This document shows positions 1 to 5,843 of a stretch of 64,000 bases of DNA, in pieces. Under the pieces are notes generated by a model. That model ran no database searches. It saw only the letters and a list, made by a program, of their open reading frames with translations, and was not told the origin of the DNA. The DNA comes from an uncultured Pseudomonadales bacterium (GTDB lineage: Bacteria > Pseudomonadota > Gammaproteobacteria > Pseudomonadales > Cellvibrionaceae): positions 1-64,000 of the forward strand of contig CANKXO010000004.1 in the NCBI GenBank assembly GCA_947487765.1. Direction: 5' to 3'. A program made the position numbers and the translations under genes. Position 1 is the stretch's first letter, and the number at the start of each line of letters is the position of its first letter.

Positions 1-55
1 GATATTCTGCATCTGCGGTTGAGAAACCTGGCTCAATTAGTTTTGCTATTTCCAT
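1..55 (-). CDS. Partial cassette gene (N-terminal 18 residues)
   Basis: On the minus strand an ATG at 55 opens a frame reading MEIAKLIEPGFSTADAEY before the window ends. It begins just after the attC junction at about 74, the position expected for the gene of the seventh cassette. It is too short to assign a family. There is no signal peptide in the visible part. Confidence 0.5.
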   Translation of the reverse strand, partial: MEIAKLIEPGFSTADAEY

Positions 56-69
56 AGTGATTTAAAAAC

Positions 70-156
70 ATAACGCCGCGCACAGGGGCGGCCAAATAAG
101 CGCAGCGTTTTGGACGTCCCTGCGACCAACGGGAGCGATTGCTGCGCCTTGTTATA
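70..156 (-). repeat. attC: attC recombination site of cassette 6
   Basis: On the minus strand the element runs from TATAACAAGGCG to CGGCGTTATG, the outer core sites seen in Vibrio-type attC elements. Between them are complementary arms that can fold as a bottom-strand hairpin. It directly follows the stop codon of the gene at 161-481. It differs from the attC at 2042-2127 at only three positions in 86. Confidence 0.92.
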
Positions 157-160
157 TTTT

Positions 161-481
161 TTAATGTACATAAATATGGCCGATCTTACAGTAGCCATTT
201 GCTGTTTGATTCGCAAAAATAGTAACCGAAGTTTTTGCGAATTTGGCAGCAGTTAACAAACTTACATAAGTTTCATAATTACTATCAGACTTATTTAGAT
301 AAGCAAATGTCCTTGTGCTATTGCATAGTGTCGGACCACCTTCCAAAATAACTCTGAAGGCATAATTTGATTCATGGGTTACTTCAATAGTGTCTATTTT
401 TCCTTGGGTTGATCCATCCCAAGCAGCAATAGCAGGGAAAGGCACTGATAAAAAAGCCAATACAATTAATTTTTTAAGCAT
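161..481 (-). CDS. Cassette 6: small exported protein, two-cysteine family member A
   Basis: The 106-residue product has a clear signal peptide (MLKKLIVLAFLSVPFPAIA, likely cut after AIA), so it should be exported. The mature part is about 87 residues, with a short strand-like start (KIDTIEV), a cysteine in TLCNST and a second in GYCKIGHIY. Between them lies an alanine-rich stretch, LLTAAKFAK. The same pattern is present in the cassette genes at 614-958 and 1658-2011, so these are divergent homologues. The two cysteines are likely joined by a disulphide in the periplasm. I do not recognise a named function. Small exported proteins with this layout are common in gammaproteobacteria and some resemble B subunits of AB5-like toxins, but that link is only a suggestion. 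Confidence 0.75.
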   Translation of the reverse strand: MLKKLIVLAFLSVPFPAIAAWDGSTQGKIDTIEVTHESNYAFRVILEGGPTLCNSTRTFAYLNKSDSNYETYVSLLTAAKFAKTSVTIFANQTANGYCKIGHIYVH

Positions 482-498
482 ACTATCTCCATAAAATA

Positions 499-593
499 TA
501 ACGCCGTGTTAATGAGCAACCGAAGCAGCGCGTAGGTTGTCCCGTGGAAGCCGCTCTTTTTGCGGCTGGAACGAAATTGAACACTTTGTTATG
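499..593 (-). repeat. attC: attC recombination site of cassette 5
   Basis: Minus-strand outer cores are CATAACAAAGTG and CACGGCGTTATA. The interior contains complementary arms around an AGCCGC/GCGGCT stem. It lies between the stop of the gene at 614-958 and the start of the gene at 161-481. Length is about 95 bp. Confidence 0.88.
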
Positions 594-613
594 AATAACT
601 TTCAGTTTAAGTT

Positions 614-958
614 CTAGTAAATGTGCCCATAATTCCATGTTTCTACAATTGAACCACCATATACTCCACAAACACCAAGCCCATAGACTGTTACCGGAGA
701 GCCTGTGGCCTTAGCAGTAAGAGCCATACTAAGAACTGCTTTTCCACCCTCAGAGCCAGCATCAATCCCAAATGCACTTTTATAAGCAGAATGAACACAA
801 GAAGGTGGAGTTCCACCTATTGGCTTGTCAAAAAAAATCATCGCTCTCCCGTTATTATCTACACGCACTGAAACCACTTTTGCTAGAGATACACTACCAA
901 TTGCATGAACCTGAGAGACGAAAAATGCCGTAAAAATAAAGCCTATTATTAATTTCAT
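614..958 (-). CDS. Cassette 5: small exported protein, two-cysteine family member B
   Basis: The 114-residue product has a signal peptide (MKLIIGFIFTAFFVSQVHA). The mature chain carries VVSVRV, a strand-like AMIFFDKP, a cysteine in PPSCVH, an alanine-rich LSMALTAKATGSPVTVYG and a second cysteine in GVCGVY. It ends in GHIY, a tetrapeptide also found near the end of the product of 161-481. Together with 1658-2011 it forms a family of three within one array. Function is unknown. A periplasmic or secreted location with one disulphide is the safest inference. Confidence 0.75.
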   Translation of the reverse strand: MKLIIGFIFTAFFVSQVHAIGSVSLAKVVSVRVDNNGRAMIFFDKPIGGTPPSCVHSAYKSAFGIDAGSEGGKAVLSMALTAKATGSPVTVYGLGVCGVYGGSIVETWNYGHIY

Positions 959-997
959 ACCTTCCTCATTTTATAAAAAACCCGATTTAAAAATTCA

Positions 998-1076
998 TAA
1001 CGCCTCAATAACTGGCATCTGGAGCAACGCGGAAGCTGTCCGGCGCCGATAGGCGCGTAGTTAATTGATTTGTTAG
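998..1076 (-). repeat. attC: attC recombination site of cassette 4
   Basis: Minus-strand cores are CACCTAACAAAT and GAGGCGTTATG, with arms including a GGCGCC-centred stem. The right end matches the GTTRRRY consensus (GTTAGGT on the plus strand). The stop codon of the gene at 1073-1543 overlaps its edge, so the gene fills the cassette completely. Confidence 0.87.
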
Positions 1077-1543
1077 GTGTTTTCATCTGGATATAGCTCT
1101 TCCCACTTAGGATCAGCATGCTCCCAATTAATTTCTTTTTTGGTGAGATAGTTACAAACAGACCAAAAATCACAGTGCGGCTGGACATTAATAACAAAGT
1201 ACTTTTCACCGTTAGTACCTTCGTACCCGCAACCCATTTCAGATATTTCTTTTAAAATCTGATTAGAGTAGTCCGATTCTTTAATTGATCCCTCGAATAT
1301 TATACGAAGCGTCTTATGCCCGGACTTTTCTAGAACCCTTATCATGTATGGGTAAGGGTCATCACTATACTTTAAATCAGCCTCTACTATATCGTCATAC
1401 GAAACGCCGTATGCATAGAATGGAAAGTTTTTTACTTGATACTTATTACTCCCAAGATCATCAGCCCACGGAAATTCAACATCGACTTCCTCTGAGTCTT
1501 CATAAGATGTTTCTATACCAATTTTTGCATGTTTAGCTTCCAT
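1073..1543 (-). CDS. Cassette 4: DUF4265-like protein
   Basis: The 156-residue product is soluble and acidic with no signal peptide. Features match DUF4265 proteins as I know them: an acidic start with VDVEFPW, then YQVKNFPFYAYGVSYDDIV (about residues 35-53), then a KSGHKTLRIIF segment (about 73-83), and a C-terminal part with MGCGYEG and FWSVCNYL. The biochemical function of DUF4265 is not established. The family is scattered and often found in variable genome regions, in keeping with spread as a cassette. Translation would start at the ATG at 1543, 14-20 bp inside the cassette. Confidence 0.75.
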   Translation of the reverse strand: MEAKHAKIGIETSYEDSEEVDVEFPWADDLGSNKYQVKNFPFYAYGVSYDDIVEADLKYSDDPYPYMIRVLEKSGHKTLRIIFEGSIKESDYSNQILKEISEMGCGYEGTNGEKYFVINVQPHCDFWSVCNYLTKKEINWEHADPKWEELYPDENT

Positions 1544-1555
1544 ATCTAGTACACC

Positions 1556-1656
1556 TAACGCCTTTATAAGCGGAAATTTTGGAGTTGATTGATGTTGTGC
1601 TATTTAAGCACAAAAACGAGCAACGTAAAAATTGTCCGCTTGATAAACTTGTTACA
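1556..1656 (-). repeat. attC: attC recombination site of cassette 3
   Basis: The plus strand reads CCTAACGCCTTTATAAGCGG, and the matching arm TCCGCTTGATAAACTTGTTA closes the element. A small internal hairpin (GTGCTATTTAAGCAC) sits in the variable terminal region. Length is about 101 bp. The element lies between the genes at 1073-1543 and 1658-2011. Confidence 0.88.
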
Positions 1657-1657
1657 T

Positions 1658-2011
1658 TTAACTTTCAATCCATGCAATATTTACATTGATGCACGGGTCT
1701 GTACCACTTGAATCAACAGCTAGAACTTTTCCTGAAGCTTGGGCAGCGAGAGCAATACTGAACATCATTTTAAACGATTCCAATGTTACACCAACGCCAT
1801 CTTCTCTTACTAAAATATAGCCATCATTAGCTAAACACTGAAATCTATCTCGTGTTGGGTTTTCAAAGAATATCTGAAATGAAGCTTTACCATTATTTAC
1901 AGCCGAGTGCACGACTCTAACGGCTTTAACATTTCCTTTTGTGTCGCCAACAGGCAAGCTATAACTTGGCATGCTAAAAAAGATAAATAATACCAATAAA
2001 ATACTTTTCAA
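1658..2011 (-). CDS. Cassette 3: small exported protein, two-cysteine family member C
   Basis: The 117-residue product begins with a hydrophobic signal peptide (MKSILLVLFIFFSMPSYS). The mature chain has GNVKAVRVVHS, a strand-like SFQIFFENP, a cysteine in FQCLAND, an alanine-rich SIALAAQASGKVLAV and a second cysteine in DPCINVNI. Order and spacing match the products of 161-481 and 614-958, although sequence identity is low. Function is unknown. The protein is probably periplasmic or secreted. Confidence 0.75.
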   Translation of the reverse strand: MKSILLVLFIFFSMPSYSLPVGDTKGNVKAVRVVHSAVNNGKASFQIFFENPTRDRFQCLANDGYILVREDGVGVTLESFKMMFSIALAAQASGKVLAVDSSGTDPCINVNIAWIES

Positions 2012-2041
2012 TTCACTTTCCCCTAATTTGTATTATAAATG

Positions 2042-2127
2042 TAACGCCGCGCACAGGGGCGGCCAAATAAGCGAAGCGTTTTGGGCGTCCCAGCGACCAA
2101 CGGGAGCGATTGCTGCGCCTTGTTATA
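2042..2127 (-). repeat. attC: attC recombination site of cassette 2
   Basis: This is nearly the same sequence as the attC at 70-156 (three mismatches in 86), although the two cassettes carry unrelated genes. Outer cores on the minus strand are TATAACAAGGCG and CGGCGTTAC. The stop codon of the gene at 2123-2422 lies within its right edge. Confidence 0.92.
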
Positions 2128-2422
2128 GGGTTTGAGATTGCAATGCATATAAGCCTACAAACGGAATAGTATAAATTACGGCCCATAATACCCAAACCGA
2201 CTGCCAGTAATATACATAATTACTGCGCTTAACCAATTTGTAAATACCCGCAATTGCTAGACTAATAATAAATGGAACAAGCAATATAATTGCAACCCAA
2301 AATAATGTATGTAAAAACGTTGCTTGTGAGCCAGCGATAGACGGAAAAACGAATGCTAGTAGATAATTAGCTAACATGCTAAGTACCAACAACAGAACAT
2401 ATGTTTTTATGAATTTATGCAT
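2123..2422 (-). CDS. Cassette 2: small membrane protein
   Basis: The 99-residue product has three predicted membrane segments: about residues 7-28 (YVLLLVLSMLANYLLAF), 37-61 (LFWVAIILLVPFIISLAIAG) and 75-95 (VWVLWAVIYTIPFVGLYAL). A basic loop (KLVKRSN) separates the last two. I do not recognise a family. It lies between two attC sites and is therefore a cassette gene. A role in the inner membrane is all that can be inferred. Confidence 0.7.
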   Translation of the reverse strand: MHKFIKTYVLLLVLSMLANYLLAFVFPSIAGSQATFLHTLFWVAIILLVPFIISLAIAGIYKLVKRSNYVYYWQSVWVLWAVIYTIPFVGLYALQSQTL

Positions 2423-2444
2423 AATCTAAATAGCTTTAGCCCTA

Positions 2445-2533
2445 TAACGCCGTTGTATGGGGCTGGCTTGGAGCGCCAGCGGAAAGCCAGTCCCAGCCGC
2501 GCCTTTTGCGGCGAACATGACAACTTTGTTATG
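2445..2533 (-). repeat. attC: attC recombination site of cassette 1
   Basis: Minus-strand cores are CATAACAAAGTT and CAACGGCGTTATAGG. The interior has a GGCTGG/CCAGCC arm pair and a GCCGC stem. Length is about 89 bp. It closes the attI-proximal cassette, downstream of the gene at 2538-2888. Confidence 0.88.
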
Positions 2534-2537
2534 TGAT

Positions 2538-2888
2538 TCAGTCATTTGCAGCCACTATAAAGTCAGACCCTAAATGTATTGCTGCACCGATGACTAATTT
2601 AAAATCTGAATTACGGTCTTTGAGCAAGAAACAATCGACGCCTTCAAATATTATTTTTTCACAAAACAGCTCTACATTTGTTTGATATACATTCCCTTGT
2701 ATGTATTGAACTGCTCCTAGATTCATTGCAATACTATTTCCATCCTTAGCCAAAGCAATACATAGCGAGTTACTCATTGAATTTTTAAAGCTGACCAAAT
2801 CGGCTGTAGCTCCCATCCAATCTGAGAGCGCTTGATTTACTTTATTTAATTTTTTATCCGTAATCATCGTTCTTGGTTCACATAACAT
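2538..2888 (-). CDS. Cassette 1 (attI-proximal): unknown soluble protein
   Basis: The product is 116 residues from the ATG at 2888. That ATG overlaps the attI crossover (the GTT at 2886-2884), so the first codons would come from attI. A second in-frame ATG at 2867 (MITDKKLN) lies fully inside the cassette and would give 109 residues. Neither has a strong ribosome site, and the internal start is biologically more natural for a mobile cassette. The protein has no signal peptide or membrane segment and I do not recognise a family. As the first cassette it should be the best expressed of the array. Confidence 0.65.
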   Translation of the reverse strand: MLCEPRTMITDKKLNKVNQALSDWMGATADLVSFKNSMSNSLCIALAKDGNSIAMNLGAVQYIQGNVYQTNVELFCEKIIFEGVDCFLLKDRNSDFKLVIGAAIHLGSDFIVAAND

Positions 2889-2912
2889 TTGTATATCACG
2901 ACATCGTGATAT
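2880..2912 (-). other. attI: attI junction with adjacent dyad
   Basis: On the minus strand AATGTTATGTG gives the core GTTATGT at 2886-2880, where cassettes insert. It is preceded by a near-perfect dyad on the plus strand, ATATCACGA-CA-TCGTGATAT at 2893-2912. The crossover assignment rests on position (the first gene and attC follow) and on agreement with the cores of the other cassette junctions. The dyad may be part of the integrase-binding region or a separate operator. Confidence 0.7.
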
Positions 2913-2988
2913 CTACCTTATTAAATTATTAAGTATCCATGTTAATTTATTGTTTTCAATAATAATTTTCTAATTTTTTATAAAACCT

Positions 2989-3028
2989 CGCCAGTGACAA
3001 AGTGACCCGGCTCACTTTGTCACTGGCG
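2989..3028. repeat. Perfect 17-bp inverted repeat between attI and intI
   Basis: CGCCAGTGACAAAGTGA at 2989-3005 is followed by a six-base spacer and its exact complement at 3012-3028. It is more GC-rich than the surrounding AT-rich sequence and is not followed by a run of T on either strand, so it is not a standard terminator. It lies about 110 bp from the attI crossover and 130 bp from the integrase promoter. Function unknown. Confidence 0.85.
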
Positions 3029-3138
3029 CTTGGCGCATTATCTACCCAGCTGTTTTTATAAGGCGTTGATTTAATTGATATTTTTAAATTGCATAAGGGG
3101 GAAAGTGAGCGCAGCTAGTTTCTTAAATTGCCCATTAT

Positions 3139-3167
3139 TTGATTTTATTAAAAATATACTGTATAAA
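3139..3167 (+). promoter_or_regulatory. Predicted integrase promoter
   Basis: A -35-like TTGATT at 3139-3144 and a -10-like TATAAA at 3162-3167 are separated by 17 bp. The -10 lies inside the LexA box at 3159-3174, so bound repressor would block polymerase. The predicted transcript leader is about 30 nt, ending at the integrase start at 3204. Confidence 0.65.
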
Positions 3168-3174
3168 AACACAG
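3159..3174 (+). promoter_or_regulatory. LexA (SOS) box of the integrase gene
   Basis: CTGTATAAAAACACAG is a perfect CTGT-N8-ACAG match to the gammaproteobacterial LexA consensus. It overlaps the predicted -10 of the integrase promoter. Control of integron integrases by LexA is established for class 1 and Vibrio integrons. Here it predicts cassette shuffling after DNA damage or conjugative uptake. Confidence 0.88.
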
Positions 3175-3203
3175 CTATTGTTTTTTGATTATGGAGAATC
3201 TTA

Positions 3204-4199
3204 ATGACGAAAAGCCCCTTTTTAAATTCAGTGAGAAGTGCAATTCGGCTACGCGGTTACAGTATCAGAACAGAAAAGTCATACCTTTATTGGATACGCT
3301 TTTACATTAATTTTCACGGGAAACGCCACCCAAATGAAATGGGCGCTTTAGAAGTAACAGATTTTTTAACGTGGTTGGCCAGTGAGCGTAAAGTCGCTAT
3401 CAATACACAAAAGGTTGCTTTGAACGCCATTGTTTTTCTTTATCACAAGGTATTAAATCAGCCTTTAGGAAAGCTAAATTTTCATTTAGCATCCAAACAA
3501 CGCCAATTACCAACGGTTCTTTCCGCTAAGGAAATCTCCTTAATTATTCAATCATCGAGCCCACCTTATACTCTGGTGTTTTCATTACTTTATGGCTGTG
3601 GCTTAAGAGTCAGTGAATGTTTACGCTTACGGATTCAAGATGTCGACTTTGAACGTAAAGCGCTCACTGTAAGAGACGGTAAAGGCAGAAAAGATCGGCA
3701 GACGTTATTACCTGAATCAATTATAGAGTCATTAAAAAAGGCTCGTAAGCTTGCGATCGCTATTCAAATAAGTGATAACTTAAAGGATATCGGTCCATCG
3801 CTTCCTTCTGCTTTTTCTCGTAAATCACCGAATGCTTATCGACAAGCTGCATGGATGTTCTTTTTTCCTTCCCATTCAGTTTGTAAACACCCCCAAACAC
3901 AGGAACTATGCCGACACCACTTACACAATTCTTCTGCAGGTAAAGCATTACGAACTGCTGTTAAAAAATCAGGTATCGTTAATAAACGTATTACATGTCA
4001 CACTTTTCGTCATTCCTTTGCAACACACTTATTGGAAGCAGGTCAAGACATCCGCACTGTACAGGAATTATTAGGCCACAATGATGTTAAAACGACCCAA
4101 ATCTATACTCATGTTATAGGTCAACACTATGCAGGCGCAGTCAGTCCTCTTGATAAAATCAACCCGAAGATCGATGAACCCAAAGCCGTATATTTATAA
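3204..4199 (+). CDS. intI: Integron integrase (tyrosine recombinase)
   Basis: The 331-residue enzyme recombines attI and attC sites, the latter as folded single strands. The N-terminal SAM-like domain (residues 1-90) is followed by a catalytic domain with R135 (CGLRVSE), H266 and R269 (CHTFRHSFATH), H292 (LLGHNDVKTT) and the nucleophile Y301 (QIYTHV). Residues 197-223 (including LPSAFSRKSPNAYRQAAW) are the insertion that separates integron integrases from other XerC/D-like recombinases. No catalytic residue is missing and length is normal, so the enzyme is probably active. The start at 3204 is supported by GGAG seven bases upstream. Expression should be SOS-controlled through the box at 3159-3174. 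Confidence 0.96.
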   Translation: MTKSPFLNSVRSAIRLRGYSIRTEKSYLYWIRFYINFHGKRHPNEMGALEVTDFLTWLASERKVAINTQKVALNAIVFLYHKVLNQPLGKLNFHLASKQRQLPTVLSAKEISLIIQSSSPPYTLVFSLLYGCGLRVSECLRLRIQDVDFERKALTVRDGKGRKDRQTLLPESIIESLKKARKLAIAIQISDNLKDIGPSLPSAFSRKSPNAYRQAAWMFFFPSHSVCKHPQTQELCRHHLHNSSAGKALRTAVKKSGIVNKRITCHTFRHSFATHLLEAGQDIRTVQELLGHNDVKTTQIYTHVIGQHYAGAVSPLDKINPKIDEPKAVYL

Positions 4200-4217
4200 T
4201 GGCACTGATATGCTTAC

Positions 4218-4409
4218 TTATTCATTTTCCGCCATAGCATAAACATTTATTTCACCCGTATCAAAATCACTGGTTACGGTGAATACAATCGGGCGACAAC
4301 AGACGAAGCAGTCTTCAATATATTGTTGCTCTTCTCCACCGCTAGGGTCCAATACGATCTCGATGAGTTCCCCACAATAGGGGCAATGGCATTTTTGAGT
4401 TTCTAACAT
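4218..4409 (-). CDS. CPXCG-motif cysteine-rich protein
   Basis: The 63-residue protein starts MLETQKCHCPYCGELIEI. It has a CPYCG motif and a second pair in DCFVCCRPI, a probable zinc-binding pair of knuckles as in the Cys_rich_CPXG family. The rest is acidic. An upstream ATG at 4475 would add 22 residues with no family support and would nearly touch hemH, so I prefer 4409. The gene converges with the integrase and diverges from hemH. Function unknown. Confidence 0.82.
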   Translation of the reverse strand: MLETQKCHCPYCGELIEIVLDPSGGEEQQYIEDCFVCCRPIVFTVTSDFDTGEINVYAMAENE

Positions 4410-4477
4410 GTTGAGCCTATTTTTAATTTTTAACGTACAATATTCCTTTCGATATTCGACGATAAGAACCATCACCT

Positions 4478-5566
4478 ATGAAATATAAAGGTCACCCTGA
4501 TTTTTCTCATTCACAGCAAGCTAAAATTGGCGTGCTTATTACTAATCTGGGGACGCCAGAAGCACCCACCCCCAGTGCCTTACATAAGTATCTTAAAGAG
4601 TTTTTATCTGACCCACGGGTTGTCGAGTTCCCACGCTTACTATGGAAGTGTATTTTACACGGTGTTATTTTACGAATCCGCCCTCGCCGCTCTGCTGCTG
4701 CCTATAAAACCGTTTGGCGTGATGAGGGCTCTCCCTTGATGATCTACACAAAAGATCAATCCAAGGCATTAAGGGAATCCTTACAGGCAGAGTACGGTGA
4801 AAATATTATTGTGGATTTCGCTATGCGTTATGGCTCTCCTTCAGTTGGGGAAAGGATTGAGCAGTTTCAGCAAGCAGGTGTTACTAAGTTGTTGGTTCTA
4901 CCACTCTACCCTCAATATTCAGCAGCGACTACAGCCTCAACTTTCGATGCTCTAGCGCAAGACTTTACCCAACGCCGCTGGCTACCGGATCTACGCTTTA
5001 TCAGCCATTATCATGATTACCCACTCTATATAGACGCCATAGCCGAGAGTATTAAAACGCACAGAGAGGAGCACGGCGCTGTGGATAAGTTACTTTTTTC
5101 TTATCATGGTGTGCCTTTGCGTTATTTAAAAAATGGCGACCCTTATCATTGCGAGTGTTATAAAACCTCTCGCCTTATTGCTGAGCGGTTAGGCTTGGAA
5201 AAAGAGGCTTACATGACCACATTTCAGTCTCGCTTTGGTCGTGAGGAGTGGCTGAAGCCTTATACAGACGAAACTCTCAAATCATTCCCCGCAAGCAATA
5301 TCAAATCGGTTCAGGTTATTTGCCCTGGGTTTTCTGCGGACTGTATAGAAACTATTGAAGAAATCTGCGAAGAAAACCGTGAGTATTTTATGAATGCCGG
5401 TGGAGAGAGCTACCAGTATATTCCTGCTCTCAACGCCAGCCCAGCACACATACATTTGTTAACAGAGTTGGTGAAAAAGAATCTACAAGGCTGGGATTTT
5501 GCAGAAAAGAATTCTGGGCTTGAATCGGATAAGCATTACCAAGCATTGCTGAATAACCTTGTTTAA
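4478..5566 (+). CDS. hemH: Ferrochelatase
   Basis: The 362-residue enzyme inserts ferrous iron into protoporphyrin IX, the last step of protohaem synthesis. Recognisable parts are ITNLGTPEAPT (about 21-31), LPLYPQYSAATTAS (141-154), the metal-site histidine H210 in FSYHGVPLRYLK and the acidic E291 in DCIETIEE. Length is typical of bacterial enzymes. It acts at the inner face of the cytoplasmic membrane. It is the first core gene beyond the integron. A second haem gene, hemF, lies at 55095, and products such as cytochrome c4 at 10007 depend on the pathway. Confidence 0.96.
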   Translation: MKYKGHPDFSHSQQAKIGVLITNLGTPEAPTPSALHKYLKEFLSDPRVVEFPRLLWKCILHGVILRIRPRRSAAAYKTVWRDEGSPLMIYTKDQSKALRESLQAEYGENIIVDFAMRYGSPSVGERIEQFQQAGVTKLLVLPLYPQYSAATTASTFDALAQDFTQRRWLPDLRFISHYHDYPLYIDAIAESIKTHREEHGAVDKLLFSYHGVPLRYLKNGDPYHCECYKTSRLIAERLGLEKEAYMTTFQSRFGREEWLKPYTDETLKSFPASNIKSVQVICPGFSADCIETIEEICEENREYFMNAGGESYQYIPALNASPAHIHLLTELVKKNLQGWDFAEKNSGLESDKHYQALLNNLV

Positions 5567-5662
5567 TGATATCTAGTTTTACAATTATTGTTGCTGACGA
5601 ACTGAACCAGACCAGAAGGTAAAACGTATTAGCAACTGTTAATATTTTTTAAGGTAAGAGTA

Positions 5663-5830
5663 ATGTTTGGATTTTTTAAATCTGACCCAAAGAAAAAACT
5701 TCAAGAAAAGTATGAAAAGCTACTCTATGAAGCTATGCAGTTTCAGCGCAACGGGGATATTAAAAGCTATTCTATGATTACAGCAGAAGCTGAAAAAGTG
5801 CATGATGAAATTAAAAAACTGCAAGCCTAA
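5663..5830 (+). CDS. Small DUF6435-like protein
   Basis: A 55-residue frame starts MFGFFKSDPKKKLQEKYEK and continues with LLYEAMQFQRNGDIKSY and ITAEAEKVHDEIKKLQ. This matches the short charged helical proteins grouped as DUF6435 (start MFxFFKxxPxKKL, then a QRNGDI motif). An AAGGTAAGAG ribosome site precedes the ATG. The chain is probably a helical hairpin in the cytoplasm. Function unknown. The gene converges with the diguanylate cyclase gene. Confidence 0.8.
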   Translation: MFGFFKSDPKKKLQEKYEKLLYEAMQFQRNGDIKSYSMITAEAEKVHDEIKKLQA

Positions 5831-5843
5831 CCATTTTTAATTT

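Larger units (their letters stand above)
1..4199. mobile_element. Chromosomal integron: integrase, attI and cassette array (left end outside window)
   Basis: An integron integrase gene at the right is transcribed away from an array of minus-strand cassettes, each made of one short gene followed by an attC site. Six complete cassettes and the first bases of a seventh are visible. The junctions on the minus strand fall at about 2886 (attI), 2448, 2045, 1559, 1002, 502 and 74. Cassettes are about 400-560 bp with almost no non-coding space beyond attC. This is the normal layout in which the integrase and the cassettes diverge from attI. There is no transposase or resistance gene, which points to a sedentary chromosomal integron rather than a mobile class 1 type. 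Its full size cannot be judged because the array continues leftward. Confidence 0.93.

Noticed and set aside
483-1209. Open frames at 483-671 and 955-1209 on the minus strand
   Set aside because: They lie across attC sites and the ends of real cassette genes in another frame, and their products have no ordinary protein character.
2123-2422. Cassette 2 and cassette 1 considered as a toxin-antitoxin pair
   Set aside because: They are separated by an attC site, neither resembles a known toxin or antitoxin, and cassettes normally carry complete pairs within one unit.
1-3100. Repeated elements considered as a CRISPR array
   Set aside because: The repeats are about 80-100 bp, imperfect and spaced by genes, and they have attC core sites. 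No short direct repeats with spacers are present.
4050-4075. CTGTACAG in the integrase coding sequence considered as a LexA box
   Set aside because: The half-sites are adjacent, with no eight-base spacer, so it does not fit the LexA consensus.
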